In this document: positions 35,902-45,390 of the stretch, piece by piece
Position numbering within the stretch: the stretch's first letter is position 1
Layout of the letters: the number at the start of each line of letters is the position of its first letter
Assembly (NCBI RefSeq): GCF_020523985.1
Contig: NZ_JAIVKM010000007.1
Coordinates: 62,001 to 126,000 of the forward strand
Direction: 5' to 3'
Source of the DNA: Mangrovibacter yixingensis
GTDB taxonomy: Bacteria; Pseudomonadota; Gammaproteobacteria; Enterobacterales; Enterobacteriaceae
DNA: 64,000 nt
Notes under the pieces: model-generated
What the model saw: only the letters and a program-made list of their open reading frames with translations
Databases searched by the model: none
What the model was told of the DNA's origin: nothing
Translations under genes and position numbers: made by a program

Positions 35902-36504
35902 ATGAAAAAATTTTTGGCTTGTATTATTGGGATGGTTACTTTTCCTGTTATGGCGTCTGATATTTCGGCGGGGATATATGACAGTCTCCTCATTGCAAAG
36001 AGTAAGTCTGGTGATATATCCGGTTATTATCAGGAATCAATAGGAAGAGACAGTGATCCTACTTGCTCATTTTATTTTTATGGGCATGATAATCAGCGTG
36101 GAACAATCCTGATTAATTCATGGTCATCAGTACAAAAAAGTGGTTATATTAAATCGTCTGATACGGGGGTAGTATTGAAAATCCCCGGAGGTACGGAGCA
36201 TGATGGTTGCATCAATGTTATAGGGCCGCAAATTAATACTGGAATTAATTTAAAGAAAATAAAATCAACAAACTGGCAGTCGCTTGCTACCGCAATAAAA
36301 GAAAAAGTCTATATTTATTCTTTGCCGAATCGTGAGGCAAGGAGAAAAGGTTGGATTGTTCAACAAGATGTTGCGGGTGTCGTGGAACAGAAAGGTGATT
36401 TTACAAATATTCAATATGTTGCTGAGAGTGGAAAGGTAACAGAAGGTTGGGTTATAACTAGTGATATTGAAATTGTATTACCTACAGGTAGTTTGAATAA
36501 TTAA
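35902..36504 (+). CDS. Exported immunity candidate for muramidase 2, SH3-like end
   Basis: 200 residues with a signal peptide (MKKFLACIIGMVTFPVMA). The middle has two cysteines (DPTCSFYF and HDGCINV); the last third (VYIYSLPNREARRKGWIVQQ...EGWVITSDIEIV) has the pattern of a bacterial SH3 domain. It shares no clear similarity with the first immunity protein. It stands 24 bases upstream of the second muramidase, the reverse order of pair 1. Strongly AT-rich, as in horizontally acquired immunity genes. Role inferred from export and position. Confidence 0.65.
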   Translation: MKKFLACIIGMVTFPVMASDISAGIYDSLLIAKSKSGDISGYYQESIGRDSDPTCSFYFYGHDNQRGTILINSWSSVQKSGYIKSSDTGVVLKIPGGTEHDGCINVIGPQINTGINLKKIKSTNWQSLATAIKEKVYIYSLPNREARRKGWIVQQDVAGVVEQKGDFTNIQYVAESGKVTEGWVITSDIEIVLPTGSLNN

Positions 36505-36528
36505 TGATATTATAGATGGTGAATCAAT

Positions 36529-37395
36529 ATGGACTGTATAAAAATAAGTCATCCTGTTGGTATTGGTGAGGCAAATAAAAGGTCGGATGTTATTACTGTA
36601 CAGAAGCTATTAAATGATGTTTATAGAAAACATCCACTCCTTATTGTTGATGGTGTCGTTGGCCCTAAAACTGTTCAGAGAATTAAAGATTTTCAATTAC
36701 ATCATGTTGGGTTAAGGCAACCTGATGGTATTGTTGATGTGAATGGAAAAACAATCAGGGCGCTACACTTTAAAAAGAGCAATTATACTGCTTCTAATAA
36801 GATTCACCTTAAAGAAAATGCTACCGAACAGGAACTTTTCATAGAGGCTGCTCACATTTTAGGGTGTGAAGCTGCTGCTGTTAAAGCTGTTGCAAGTACG
36901 GAAACAAAATCTTCCGCATTTTTTGCTTCAGGTAAGCCTGCGATTCTTTTTGAGCGACATGTTTTTTCCAGATTGACTGGTTCTATTTATGATGACAAAC
37001 ATCCAGATCTGTCATCGACTACTCCGTATAAAACAAAAGGGCATGGGCCTGATTATTATGGAGGGCATGCGGAACAATATTCTAAACTAGACAGGGCGAG
37101 GATGTTAAATGATGTCGCTGCACTAGAATCAGCGTCATGGGGAGAATTCCAGATCATGGGTGAGAATTTTTCCGCATGTGGTTTTTCTTCTGTATATGCA
37201 TTTGTTAACGCGATGAATACTATTCAGGGGCAATTTTCAGCATTTGTTAACCTTATAAAATCTGACCATGTCTTGCTCAATGCATTAAAGAATAAAACTT
37301 GGGTGACTTTTGCAAGAAGATATAATGGCAAGAATTTCACCATTAACCATTATGATGCCAAAATGGCAAATTATTATCACCAGTATTCATCTTAA
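36529..37395 (+). CDS. T6SS muramidase effector 2 (DUF3380-like)
   Basis: 288 residues, homologous along its length to the effector at 34256 but clearly diverged. The peptidoglycan-binding N-domain has DVITVQKLLND and GVVGPKTVQRIKDFQ. The catalytic domain keeps the pattern VASTETKSSAFFASGKPAIL with Glu125 in the same position, ERHVFSRLTG, ASWGEFQIMGENF and FARRYNGKNF. No signal peptide. It is AT-rich throughout, unlike pair 1's mixed composition, suggesting import from another strain. The catalytic residue is intact, so it is probably functional. Confidence 0.86.
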   Translation: MDCIKISHPVGIGEANKRSDVITVQKLLNDVYRKHPLLIVDGVVGPKTVQRIKDFQLHHVGLRQPDGIVDVNGKTIRALHFKKSNYTASNKIHLKENATEQELFIEAAHILGCEAAAVKAVASTETKSSAFFASGKPAILFERHVFSRLTGSIYDDKHPDLSSTTPYKTKGHGPDYYGGHAEQYSKLDRARMLNDVAALESASWGEFQIMGENFSACGFSSVYAFVNAMNTIQGQFSAFVNLIKSDHVLLNALKNKTWVTFARRYNGKNFTINHYDAKMANYYHQYSS

Positions 37396-37410
37396 AAACC
37401 CTTTTCATAT

Positions 37411-37525
37411 TAACACCGCCGCCGGGCCGGTTACTGCGCGCCCGGCGCAACAGATAATGCCATTCCAGAGACCCCTATGAATTACACCTTTAACGAAGGG
37501 CAGATAGCCCTGTTCCCCGGACAGT
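37411..37525 (+). repeat. 115-bp direct repeat, right copy
   Basis: The second copy of the sequence at 35659-35773. Here it continues into the intact Eag chaperone gene. Confidence 0.9.
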
Positions 37526-37920
37526 GGGCGGATGCCTCAACACATATCCTGCGAGATACTGACAGCGGGCTTTCTGTGGTGATCACCCGCGGGCCGGTGC
37601 CAGAAGACAGCGACTTCGAGAAAGAATTTCACCGCCAGTGGGATGGCATGCGCCCGCAAATGACTTCCCTGCAACAGGGCGAATTCACCCGGGTGAGCGT
37701 AGGGCCGGACAACCTGACCCGCGGTGTGGAAGTGGAAAGCCACTTTGCGCGTAACGGCGTGGATTTGTGGCAAAAACAACTGGCAGTGCCGGTGGCGGAT
37801 AAACCCCAAATGCTGCTGTTTACCTTTTCAGCCCTGCGGGCGTTCAGCGAACAGGATGAACAACACTGGAGCCAGTTAAAAGCCAGCATTACGTTTAACC
37901 CTACGGAGCAGGACGCCTGA
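37477..37920 (+). CDS. Eag (DUF1795) chaperone for the Rhs effector
   Basis: 147 residues, a full-length DUF1795 protein: MNYTFNEGQIALFPGQWADA, LSVVITRGPVPEDSDFEKEF, and LWQKQLAVPVADKPQMLLFT. Eag chaperones hold the membrane-spanning N-terminus of PAAR-Rhs effectors in the cytoplasm before loading on VgrG. The Rhs gene starts one base after this stop and does encode such hydrophobic segments, so the pairing is secure by context. GC-rich like the Rhs core. Confidence 0.92.
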   Translation: MNYTFNEGQIALFPGQWADASTHILRDTDSGLSVVITRGPVPEDSDFEKEFHRQWDGMRPQMTSLQQGEFTRVSVGPDNLTRGVEVESHFARNGVDLWQKQLAVPVADKPQMLLFTFSALRAFSEQDEQHWSQLKASITFNPTEQDA

Positions 37921-37921
37921 A

Positions 37922-40900
37922 ATGAGTGACAACCACGCGGCCCGCCTGGGCGATAAAATTATTCATACCACACTGCTGGCTGACATCATCAGTACCGTGG
38001 CTGAAGTAGGCACTTATGCGCTGATGGGCGCGGTTGTTGGGGCTGCTGTTACGGCGGCGGCACCGCTGCTCGGTGGTGGTGCGTTGAGTGCGGCAGTGGC
38101 CAGCGTGGGGGCGGCGGCGTCGGGTGCAGCAGGTGCTGGCGCGGTGGGGTGTGTGTTATCCGGCGTGATGGGTGGGGTATTGGCGAGTGTAACCGGTCTG
38201 GCCGATGAAATCAGTTCATCCGCCACCGCACTGGGCAACCTGATCTCACCGCCATCCCCGGCCGGGAAAATCAGCTCTGGCTCCAGTAATGTGAATATCA
38301 ATGGCAAACCGGCGGCCCGGGCTGCGGGCCACGCCACTGAACCGGCGAAGAAGGAAGAGTCGGATTCGGGTATCAGCTTCCTTGATATGGCGGCGGGTGT
38401 GTTGGGTTTTGCCAGCTCAGTGGCAGAGAATATGTGGCAGCCCACGGTGGCAGGCGCGGATGCCAACACCGAGTCTTTACCCCTGGACACCATTAATTGT
38501 GAAAAACACTCCCCGCAGGAGTACCTGGCGGAAGGTTCCAGCAACGTGTTCATCAACGGGCAGCCAGCCGTGCGGGCTAATGATCGCACAACCTGTGACG
38601 CCACCATCTCCACCAGTGTGTCGCCCGATGTCACCATCGGCGGCGGCACACTGACAGTACGCCCGATCCACAGCGGTAAATTACCGGGTTTTGACCTGGC
38701 CGTAATGGGCATAATGCTGCTGATGGGGCGCCCCAGCAAAATACTGCGTAACCTGCCTTGTATTGTGATGTCTGGTGTGTCGGGGATGGGTGTCAGTATG
38801 CTCACCAGCGCGGTCATGGCGGTAATTAACCCGGTCCATGCCGCCAGCGGCGTAAAAGTACTGAATGACGACAACGAACTGGATGTCGCGCTGCCGGGGC
38901 GTTTCCCGTTCCGCATGCAGCGCGCCTACAACAGCCTGAACACCCGCGACGGCCTGTTCGGCACCGGCTGGAGCACCGCCTTCGACAGTTACCTGCATGT
39001 CGACGGTGACCAGGCCACCTGGTATGAAGACACCGGGCGCGAATTGCAGTTCACCCTGCCAAAACCGGACAGCATGCTGCTGAGCCCGGCCGAAGGGATC
39101 CTGGTGCGCCGCAATGAACACGGCGATGTGGTGATTGGCGACCAGGACAGCAGCCAGTGGCGGCTGTTCAAACCGACCCGGGAGAACCCGTCGCACCTGA
39201 AACTGGCCATGTTGTGTGATGATTACGGCAACAGTCTGGAAATGAGCTACGACGAACAGGGCCGCCTGGTGCGCATTCATGATGCCGCTGGCGCGGTGGA
39301 CGTCACACTGGCTTACACACACCCGGATTTCCCGCAGCGTGTCACCGCCCTGAGCCATTTCGACGGCAACCAGCACTGGCCCCTGATGCAGTGGGGCTAT
39401 GACAGCCGCGGCCTGCTGGCTTCTGCCACCGATGCCAGCGGCGTCACTCGCCGTGAATACCGTTACAACGATGACCGGTTAATGGTGTGGCACCGCCTGC
39501 CCGGCGGGCTGGAAAGTGAATACCGCTGGGAAAAACAAGACCACTGGCGCGTGGTGGAAAACCGCACCAGTACCGGGGAACACAGCAAAATCGAATACGA
39601 CCTGGTGGCGCGTATCACTACCGTCACCCGGGAAAACGGTGCCGTTCGCCGCCACCACTGGAATGCCAGCCAAATGGTCACCCGCCTGGAAGATGAACGC
39701 GGTGAAAACTGGCTGTTTGAGTGGGATGAGAACGACCAGCTGCTCAGCGAAACTGACCCGCTGGGCAACACCTGGAAATATGTGTACGACATCAACGGCA
39801 ACCAGGTCCGCGTGACTGACCCGCAAGGTAACGTGCAGTCCACCGAATGGCTGGCACACCGTGCCCTGCCGGTTCAGGTGACGGACCCGGAAGGCAACAG
39901 CACCCACTACACCTATGACGCACACCACGGCCTGAAAAGCATCACCGACGCACAGGGTGGCACTACCACCGTGCAGCGCGATGAATACGGCCTGGTTATC
40001 AGTGAGACGGACCCAAAAGGCGGCCGCCGCCATACCGATTATAACCGTGCCGGGCTGGTAAGCGCGGCAACTGACTGCTCCGGGCGCACCACCCGTTACC
40101 GTTACCACCCGCTGGGCTGGCTGCTGGAAGAAACCGCGGCAGACGGCACGGTGACCGGCTACCAGTACGATGCAGCAGGGCGCCCCACCGGGCTGACCCG
40201 GCCAGAAGGCTGGCAGGAGAGCCTGAAATGGAGTACTCGCGGCCTGCCGGAATGGCACCAGACAGCAGACGGGCGGCGCCACGGTTTCCGCTACGATAAC
40301 GCCGGGCGGCTGACAGCCACGCAGGACCCGGAAGGGAACACTGTTCAGCGCGAATACGATGCCCGCAGCCGCCTGTTGGCTCTGCGCAATGAAAACGGCG
40401 AGGCATACCGCTTCACCTGGGGCGATGACAACCTGCTGCTGGCAGAAACCGGGCTGGACGGAGTGTCCACCCGCTATGAATACGATCCCTGCGGGCGCAC
40501 ACTCCGGCGCACCTTCGCGGCAGGCCATGCCGACGCCATCATCCTCGGCTTCCATTATGATGAACGGGGCCTGCTGACGGCCCGCACCAGCCCGGATGCA
40601 CGCACCCGCTACCAGTGGTCAAAACGCGGCCAGATGGTGTCTGTTTCCCGCCACCCGGCACTGGGTGATGGCGCTTACAGCGATGCGGCCGAACAGGTGC
40701 TGCACTTCGGCTATAACGCGCTGGGGCAACTGGTGAGTGAAGACGGCGACAACGCCACCCTCGCCTGGGAATACGATGAACTGGGCAACCGCACGCAGAC
40801 CACGCTGCCGGACGGGCGGCAGTTAAAACAGTTCTACTACGGCAGCGGGCACCTGCTGAGCATTGCGCTGGACAGCCTGCCGGTCACGGACTTCACCCGG

Positions 40901-42304
40901 GACGTGCTGCACCGTGAAACCAGCCGTACCCAGGGCGTGCTGGGCAGCCACACCCGTTACGATGCGCTGGGCCGCCTGCAGGCCCGTGATGTGTTCAGCG
41001 GTCACCCGCAACGCCCGGGGGACATGCACTGGCGGCAGCGCTGGGAATACGATTTCCGCAATAACCTGGTGCGTGAAGAGCGCAACCGCGACCCGTTCGA
41101 TGCCAGCCGCTGGTCCTACGACAGCACGGGCAAACTGCAGCAGCAGGAAGACAGCCGCAGTGGCACAGTGAACTGGCCGCAGGACGGCGCGGGCAACCCG
41201 CTGGCACAGAGTGGCGGCCGTGTACTGCACAACCGGGTGACGGAACTGAACGGTATTCGCTGGCGTTACGACATACACGGGCGCACGGTGGAGAAAATCA
41301 GCGGCCAGCAGCGCTGGCGCTACCGTTACGACACGGAACACCGTCTGACAGACGTAGTGAGCGAAACCCGGCACCGCCCGGCGGTGCATGTGAGCTTCCA
41401 GTACGACCCGCTGGGCAGGCGCATCAGCAAAACGCGCTGGCAGGTGCGGGAAGACGGCAGCGAAAGCACCCGGGTGACGACACGGTTTGTGTGGGAAGGG
41501 CTGCGCCTGCTGCAGGAAGTACACGGCGACATCCCGCTGACCTATGTGTATGCAGACCAGGGGAGCTATGAACCACTGGCGCGTATCGACGGCATCACTG
41601 ACCCGGAAATATACTGGTTCCACTGCCAGCCCAACGGCACGCCGGAGCGGCTGACGGACAACGAAGGGCGGGTGCGCTGGGAAGGGCTGACGGGAGCCTG
41701 GGGCAAACTGTTACGCGAAGCGCCGGTCCATGCGGCAGGCTTTGCGCAGAACCTGCGGATGCAAGGGCAGTACCTGGACAGAGAGACCGGTTTGCATTAT
41801 AACCTGTTCAGGTATTACGACCCGGACAGTGGGCGGTTTACACAGCAGGACCCGATAGGGCTGGCAGGTGGGCTGAACCTGTACCAGTATGCGCCAAATG
41901 CGCAGGGCTGGGTGGATCCGCTTGGATGGATGAGTTGTAGTAGTGATGCAACTGCATTACGAAGTAATATGCAAGCAGCAGGGAAAAGGACTCCTAGCTT
42001 TAAAAATTCAGCACATCATATTGTTATGTCAAACTCAAAAGACCCAAGAATGGTCTTTCTTCGTAATAAAATGGATGAACTTGGGATTAAAGTTAACTCA
42101 GCAGATAACGGGGTTTATTTGCCTACAAACTCGACAGTTAAAAATAATGCTGATACAACTGCAATAGCTCATTCTAGAGTTCATACTAACACTTATAAAC
42201 AGAACGTATATGACAGACTTAAAGATATAAATAATAAATCTGACTTTGAGTCTGAGCTTGGTAGTATTGCTAGTGAGTTGTCAGGTGGGATATTTGAATT
42301 TTAA
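37922..42304 (+). CDS. PAAR-Rhs T6SS effector with AHH-type nuclease tip
   Basis: 1460 residues. N-terminal hydrophobic helices (about 17-100, Ala/Gly/Val-rich) and PAAR motifs (GSSNVNINGKPAARA, SSNVFINGQPAVRANDRTTC, PDVTIGGG) dock it to VgrG. About 900 residues of YD/RHS repeats form the cocoon. The core ends with [20 protein letters not shown] and QGWVDPLGW (near residue 1338), the self-cleavage region. The ~122-residue tip has NSAHHIVMSNSKDPR (Ala1364-His-His) and AHSRVHTNTYKQNVY, the AHH nuclease pattern. The tip is AT-rich, the core GC-rich, as expected of a swapped toxin tip. Probably a DNase; substrate not shown. Confidence 0.93.
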   Translation: MSDNHAARLGDKIIHTTLLADIISTVAEVGTYALMGAVVGAAVTAAAPLLGGGALSAAVASVGAAASGAAGAGAVGCVLSGVMGGVLASVTGLADEISSSATALGNLISPPSPAGKISSGSSNVNINGKPAARAAGHATEPAKKEESDSGISFLDMAAGVLGFASSVAENMWQPTVAGADANTESLPLDTINCEKHSPQEYLAEGSSNVFINGQPAVRANDRTTCDATISTSVSPDVTIGGGTLTVRPIHSGKLPGFDLAVMGIMLLMGRPSKILRNLPCIVMSGVSGMGVSMLTSAVMAVINPVHAASGVKVLNDDNELDVALPGRFPFRMQRAYNSLNTRDGLFGTGWSTAFDSYLHVDGDQATWYEDTGRELQFTLPKPDSMLLSPAEGILVRRNEHGDVVIGDQDSSQWRLFKPTRENPSHLKLAMLCDDYGNSLEMSYDEQGRLVRIHDAAGAVDVTLAYTHPDFPQRVTALSHFDGNQHWPLMQWGYDSRGLLASATDASGVTRREYRYNDDRLMVWHRLPGGLESEYRWEKQDHWRVVENRTSTGEHSKIEYDLVARITTVTRENGAVRRHHWNASQMVTRLEDERGENWLFEWDENDQLLSETDPLGNTWKYVYDINGNQVRVTDPQGNVQSTEWLAHRALPVQVTDPEGNSTHYTYDAHHGLKSITDAQGGTTTVQRDEYGLVISETDPKGGRRHTDYNRAGLVSAATDCSGRTTRYRYHPLGWLLEETAADGTVTGYQYDAAGRPTGLTRPEGWQESLKWSTRGLPEWHQTADGRRHGFRYDNAGRLTATQDPEGNTVQREYDARSRLLALRNENGEAYRFTWGDDNLLLAETGLDGVSTRYEYDPCGRTLRRTFAAGHADAIILGFHYDERGLLTARTSPDARTRYQWSKRGQMVSVSRHPALGDGAYSDAAEQVLHFGYNALGQLVSEDGDNATLAWEYDELGNRTQTTLPDGRQLKQFYYGSGHLLSIALDSLPVTDFTRDVLHRETSRTQGVLGSHTRYDALGRLQARDVFSGHPQRPGDMHWRQRWEYDFRNNLVREERNRDPFDASRWSYDSTGKLQQQEDSRSGTVNWPQDGAGNPLAQSGGRVLHNRVTELNGIRWRYDIHGRTVEKISGQQRWRYRYDTEHRLTDVVSETRHRPAVHVSFQYDPLGRRISKTRWQVREDGSESTRVTTRFVWEGLRLLQEVHGDIPLTYVYADQGSYEPLARIDGITDPEIYWFHCQPNGTPERLTDNEGRVRWEGLTGAWGKLLREAPVHAAGFAQNLRMQGQYLDRETGLHYNLFRYYDPDSGRFTQQDPIGLAGGLNLYQYAPNAQGWVDPLGWMSCSSDATALRSNMQAAGKRTPSFKNSAHHIVMSNSKDPRMVFLRNKMDELGIKVNSADNGVYLPTNSTVKNNADTTAIAHSRVHTNTYKQNVYDRLKDINNKSDFESELGSIASELSGGIFEF

Positions 42305-42319
42305 TTGACTGAGGTGAAC

Positions 42320-42922
42320 ATGAATAATGAAGTTGAAAATATCAAGAATTTATTTTTATTATTGAAGATGAAAGGGGTGGGATATTTTAGTAAGGATTTA
42401 ATAACTATTTTGTCCGAGTGTGATAATCCTATTATTACAAAAGGTCCATACATAAATGTCAGACCGTTTGAAATCGAAAGATCAGGCTTTAAAGTAGGTA
42501 AGGTGTTGAAGAAAGAACCAGCCAAGATTAAAAACATATACAAATATTATATTGATAAATTTGACCGTGTTAGGTTAATAGAAATTCTTGATGGAAATTT
42601 AGGGGATAAAGAAATTTACATATACAACCCTAATGAAATAGTCAGTTTTTTCTTTGATGCAGCAGGTGATATTCGAAATGTAAGAAAGTCATTTGTAGAT
42701 GGTTGTGTGTTTATCAAAGAGATAAATTATGGTAAGTTTGGTTTTTCCATTTCAGATTATAAATATGAGAATGACTTGGTTGTCTCTATCAATGTTTTTG
42801 AAAAAGAGCACCAAGATGTGAAGGGGGCAACTTATAATGTTGAGTTTAAATATAATAACAGAGATTTGACATCAATTGTAAATATTTTCCCTAATGGATA
42901 TGAGGAGCAAAGGTACCCATAA
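42320..42922 (+). CDS. Immunity protein for the AHH Rhs tip (probable)
   Basis: 200 residues, cytoplasmic (no signal peptide), acidic and AT-rich, starting MNNEVENIKNLFLLLKMKGV. The ATG at 42320 has GAGG at a good distance; an upstream TTG at 42305 is less likely. No family recognised. It follows the rhs stop by 15 bases on the same strand, the invariant place of Rhs immunity genes, and a nuclease toxin would need a cytoplasmic inhibitor. Role inferred from position. Confidence 0.78.
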   Translation: MNNEVENIKNLFLLLKMKGVGYFSKDLITILSECDNPIITKGPYINVRPFEIERSGFKVGKVLKKEPAKIKNIYKYYIDKFDRVRLIEILDGNLGDKEIYIYNPNEIVSFFFDAAGDIRNVRKSFVDGCVFIKEINYGKFGFSISDYKYENDLVVSINVFEKEHQDVKGATYNVEFKYNNRDLTSIVNIFPNGYEEQRYP

Positions 42923-43020
42923 ACTATAACTTGGGGAGGTATTCTCGAGCTATCCGGAATTATTGGGATGCAATCAATATTTGATAGAGTTCTGTTGTGA
43001 TAGAAAATCATTAATTACTG

Positions 43021-43146
43021 ATGAATACACACGTAAAACTTGAATTTACAGGCAAAGTGAAATCCTGTGCAATGGAGTTATTGGATTGTGTTTTTACCAG
43101 ACTTGGTTTTGCATCATTTACGGGACGGTTGTGCCATCGTAACTAA
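43021..43146 (+). pseudogene. 41-residue ORF, possible remnant of a lost gene
   Basis: Reads MNTHVKLEFTGKVKSCAMEL and ends RLCHRN, immediately before the ADP-ribosylglycohydrolase fragment. No ribosome-binding site and no family recognised. It lies in the 226-base gap between the first immunity gene and the duplicated tail, so it may be the torn start of a displaced immunity gene. Confidence 0.2.
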
Positions 43147-43148
43147 CT

Positions 43149-43253
43149 TGGCAGGGCATCCCGGCAGAGTGGAGAACGAAACTGGCACAGCATGAGCATA
43201 TTGTGTCGCTTGCTGACGGGTTGTTTCAGCTGTCTTCCCATTCTGATGCGTAA
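43149..43253 (+). pseudogene. 3' fragment of ADP-ribosylglycohydrolase gene
   Basis: Matches 49910-50014, the last 34 codons and stop of the intact gene (encoding GWQGIPAEWRTKLAQHEHIV and beyond), with a constant offset of 6761 bases and only a few substitutions. The left boundary is abrupt. It is the first part of a 518-bp repeat that continues through the DUF805 fragment. Confidence 0.92.
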
Positions 43254-43354
43254 TAATGGCTGCCTGCGTACCCAGGCGTGACTGTTATCTCGCCCTTTCC
43301 TGCTTTCTAACCTGCACAATAATACAACCATCTTTTTAATACTGCGGACATTCA

Positions 43355-43666
43355 ATGCGTATACTCAGGGTCCTGAAAAAAGGTATTTTCTCCACGTTCA
43401 GTTACGAAGGGAGGGATACCCGGTTTGAATAGGGTGTCGTGTTCATTTTTCAGTGCCTGTGGTACTTCGGCTGGCTGAGGTTTTCCTCTGCGGAGGATAC
43501 CAGCATTATTCTGTTACTGTGCTTTATCCTGCCGTTACTGGCCTCCGCGGTTCGCAGAATAAATGACGCCGGTTATTCGCGGTTTGTGATTATTCTGTTG
43601 GTGTTTTTCCCTTATATCCTTTTTCCCTTTCTGTTGTTGCCTGCCTCAGTGAATAGCAGTCAGTAA
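43355..43666 (+). pseudogene. DUF805-like membrane protein gene, nonsense-mutated copy
   Basis: Same length (103 codons) and same start as the intact gene at 50116, but the codon TAT of FEYGVV has become TAG at 43429-43431. Translation would stop after about 25 residues. The rest of the frame is open and nearly identical. Downstream, the sequence leaves the homology exactly at the end of the gene and runs into Rhs core sequence. Confidence 0.92.
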
Positions 43667-43682
43667 ACTCCTGTAACCTTTC

Positions 43683-45389
43683 AGGTATTACGACCCGGAC
43701 AGAGGGCGCACCACCCGTTACCGTTACCACCCGCTGGGCTGGCAAGAGAGCCTGAAATGGAGTACTCGCGGCCTGCCGGAATGGCACCAGACAGCAGACG
43801 GGCGGCGCCACGGTTTCCGCTACGATAACGCCGGGCGGCTGACAGCCATGCAGGACCCGGAAGGGAACACTGTTCAGCGCGAATACGATGCCCGCAGCCG
43901 CCTGGTGGCTCTGCGCAATGAAAACGGCGAGGCATACCGCTTCACCTGGGGCGATGACAACCTGCTGCTGGCAGAAACCGGGCTGGACGGTGTGTCCACC
44001 CGCTATGAATACGATGCCTGCGGGCGCACACTCCGGCGCACTTTCGCCGCAGGCCATGCCGACGCCATCATCCACGGCTTCCATTATGATGAACGGGGCC
44101 TGCTGACGGCCCGCACCAGCCCGGATGCGCGCACCCGCTACCAGTGGTCAAAACGCGGCCAGATGGTGTCTGTTTCCCGCCACCCGGCTCTGGGTGACGG
44201 CGCTTACAGCGATGCATCCGAACAGGTGCTGCACTTCGGCTATAACGCGCTGGGGCAACTGGTGAGTGAAGACGGCGACAACGCCACCCTCGCCTGGGAA
44301 TACGATGAGCTGGGCAACCGCACGCAGACCACGCTGCCGGACGGGCGGCAGTTAAAACAGTTCTATTACGGCAGCGGGCACCTGCTGAGCATTGCGCTGG
44401 ACAGCCTGCCGGTTACGGACTTCACCCGGGACGTGCTGCACCGTGAAACCAGCCGTACCCAGGGCGTGCTGGGCAGCCACACCCGCTACGATGCGCTGGG
44501 CCGCCTGCAGGCCCGTGATGTGTTCAGCGGTCACCCGCAACGCCCGGGGGACATGCACTGGCGGCAGCGCTGGGAATACGATTTCCGCAATAACCTGGTG
44601 CGTGAAGAGCGCAACCGCGACCCGTTCGATGCCAGCCGCTGGTCCTACGACAGCACGGGCAAACTGCAGCAGCAGGAAGACAGCCGCAGTGGCACAGTGA
44701 ACTGGCCGCAGGACGGCGCGGGCAACCCGCTGGCACAGAGTGGCGGCCGTGTACTGCACAACCGGGTGACGGAACTGAACGGTATTCGCTGGCGTTACGA
44801 CATACACGGGCGCACGGTGGAGAAAATCAGCGGCCAGCAGCGCTGGCGCTACCGTTACGACACGGAACACCGTCTGACAGACGTAGTGAGCGAAACCCGG
44901 CACCGCCCGGCGGTGCATGTGAGCTTCCAGTACGACCCGCTGGGCAGGCGCATCAGCAAAACGCGCTGGCAGGTGCGGGAAGACGGCAGCGAAAGCACCC
45001 GGGTGACGACACGGTTTGTGTGGGAAGGACTGCGCCTGCTGCAGGAAGTGCACGGCGACATCCCACTGACCTATGTGTATGCAGACCAGGGGAGCTATGA
45101 ACCGCTGGCGCGTATCGATGGCATCACCGACCCGGAAATATACTGGTTCCACTGCCAGCCCAACGGCACGCCGGAGCGGCTGACGGACAACGAAGGGCGC
45201 GTACGCTGGGAAGGGCTGACGGGAGCCTGGGGCAAACTGTTACGCGAAGCGCCGGTCCATGCGGGAGGCTTTGCGCAGAACCTGCGGATGCAGGGGCAGT
45301 ACCTGGACAGAGACAAATGTGTCGGGAACACATTTGAACAGCGCGTAAGTGCTGGCCCGAAGGGCGAGCCGCAGGGAAGCGGCGAGTAA
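43683..45389 (+). pseudogene. Displaced Rhs core fragment without N-terminus
   Basis: Open frame beginning right after a TAA (43674-43676) with RYYDPDRGRTTRYRYHPLGW. It lacks all PAAR and N-terminal sequence. The start is a splice of two core positions: the YYDPD motif of the core end, then the RTTRYRYHPLGW repeat, then a jump over about 110 bases. From 43740 to 45312 it repeats 40211-41783 of the intact rhs gene with constant offset 3529. It terminates at a TAA inside a 77-bp insert at 45314-45390. Without a start or export signal it cannot be a normal effector; it is an archived core. Confidence 0.92.
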
Positions 45390-45390
45390 A
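45314..45390. mobile_element. ~77-bp hairpin-rich insert in the Rhs core fragment
   Basis: Absent from the intact rhs gene at the matching place (after 41783). Contains CAAATGTGT/ACACATTTG (45314-45322 and 45328-45336), then CAGCGC/GTGCTG around GTAA, then GCCC/GGGC around GAA, then GCCGC/GCGGC. The short ACA on either side may be a target duplication. It brings a stop codon and shifts the frame by one. It looks like a small nonautonomous repeat; I saw no second copy in the window. Confidence 0.6.

Noticed and set aside
39479-40555. Long antisense frames across the Rhs core (also 40823-41623 and 44352-45152)
   Set aside because: They arise from the GC-rich repetitive Rhs coding sequence and recur wherever the core is duplicated. 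No start signals.
43021-43146. 41-residue frame as a true immunity gene
   Set aside because: Too short, without a ribosome-binding site, and ending exactly where the duplicated tail begins; kept only as a possible remnant.
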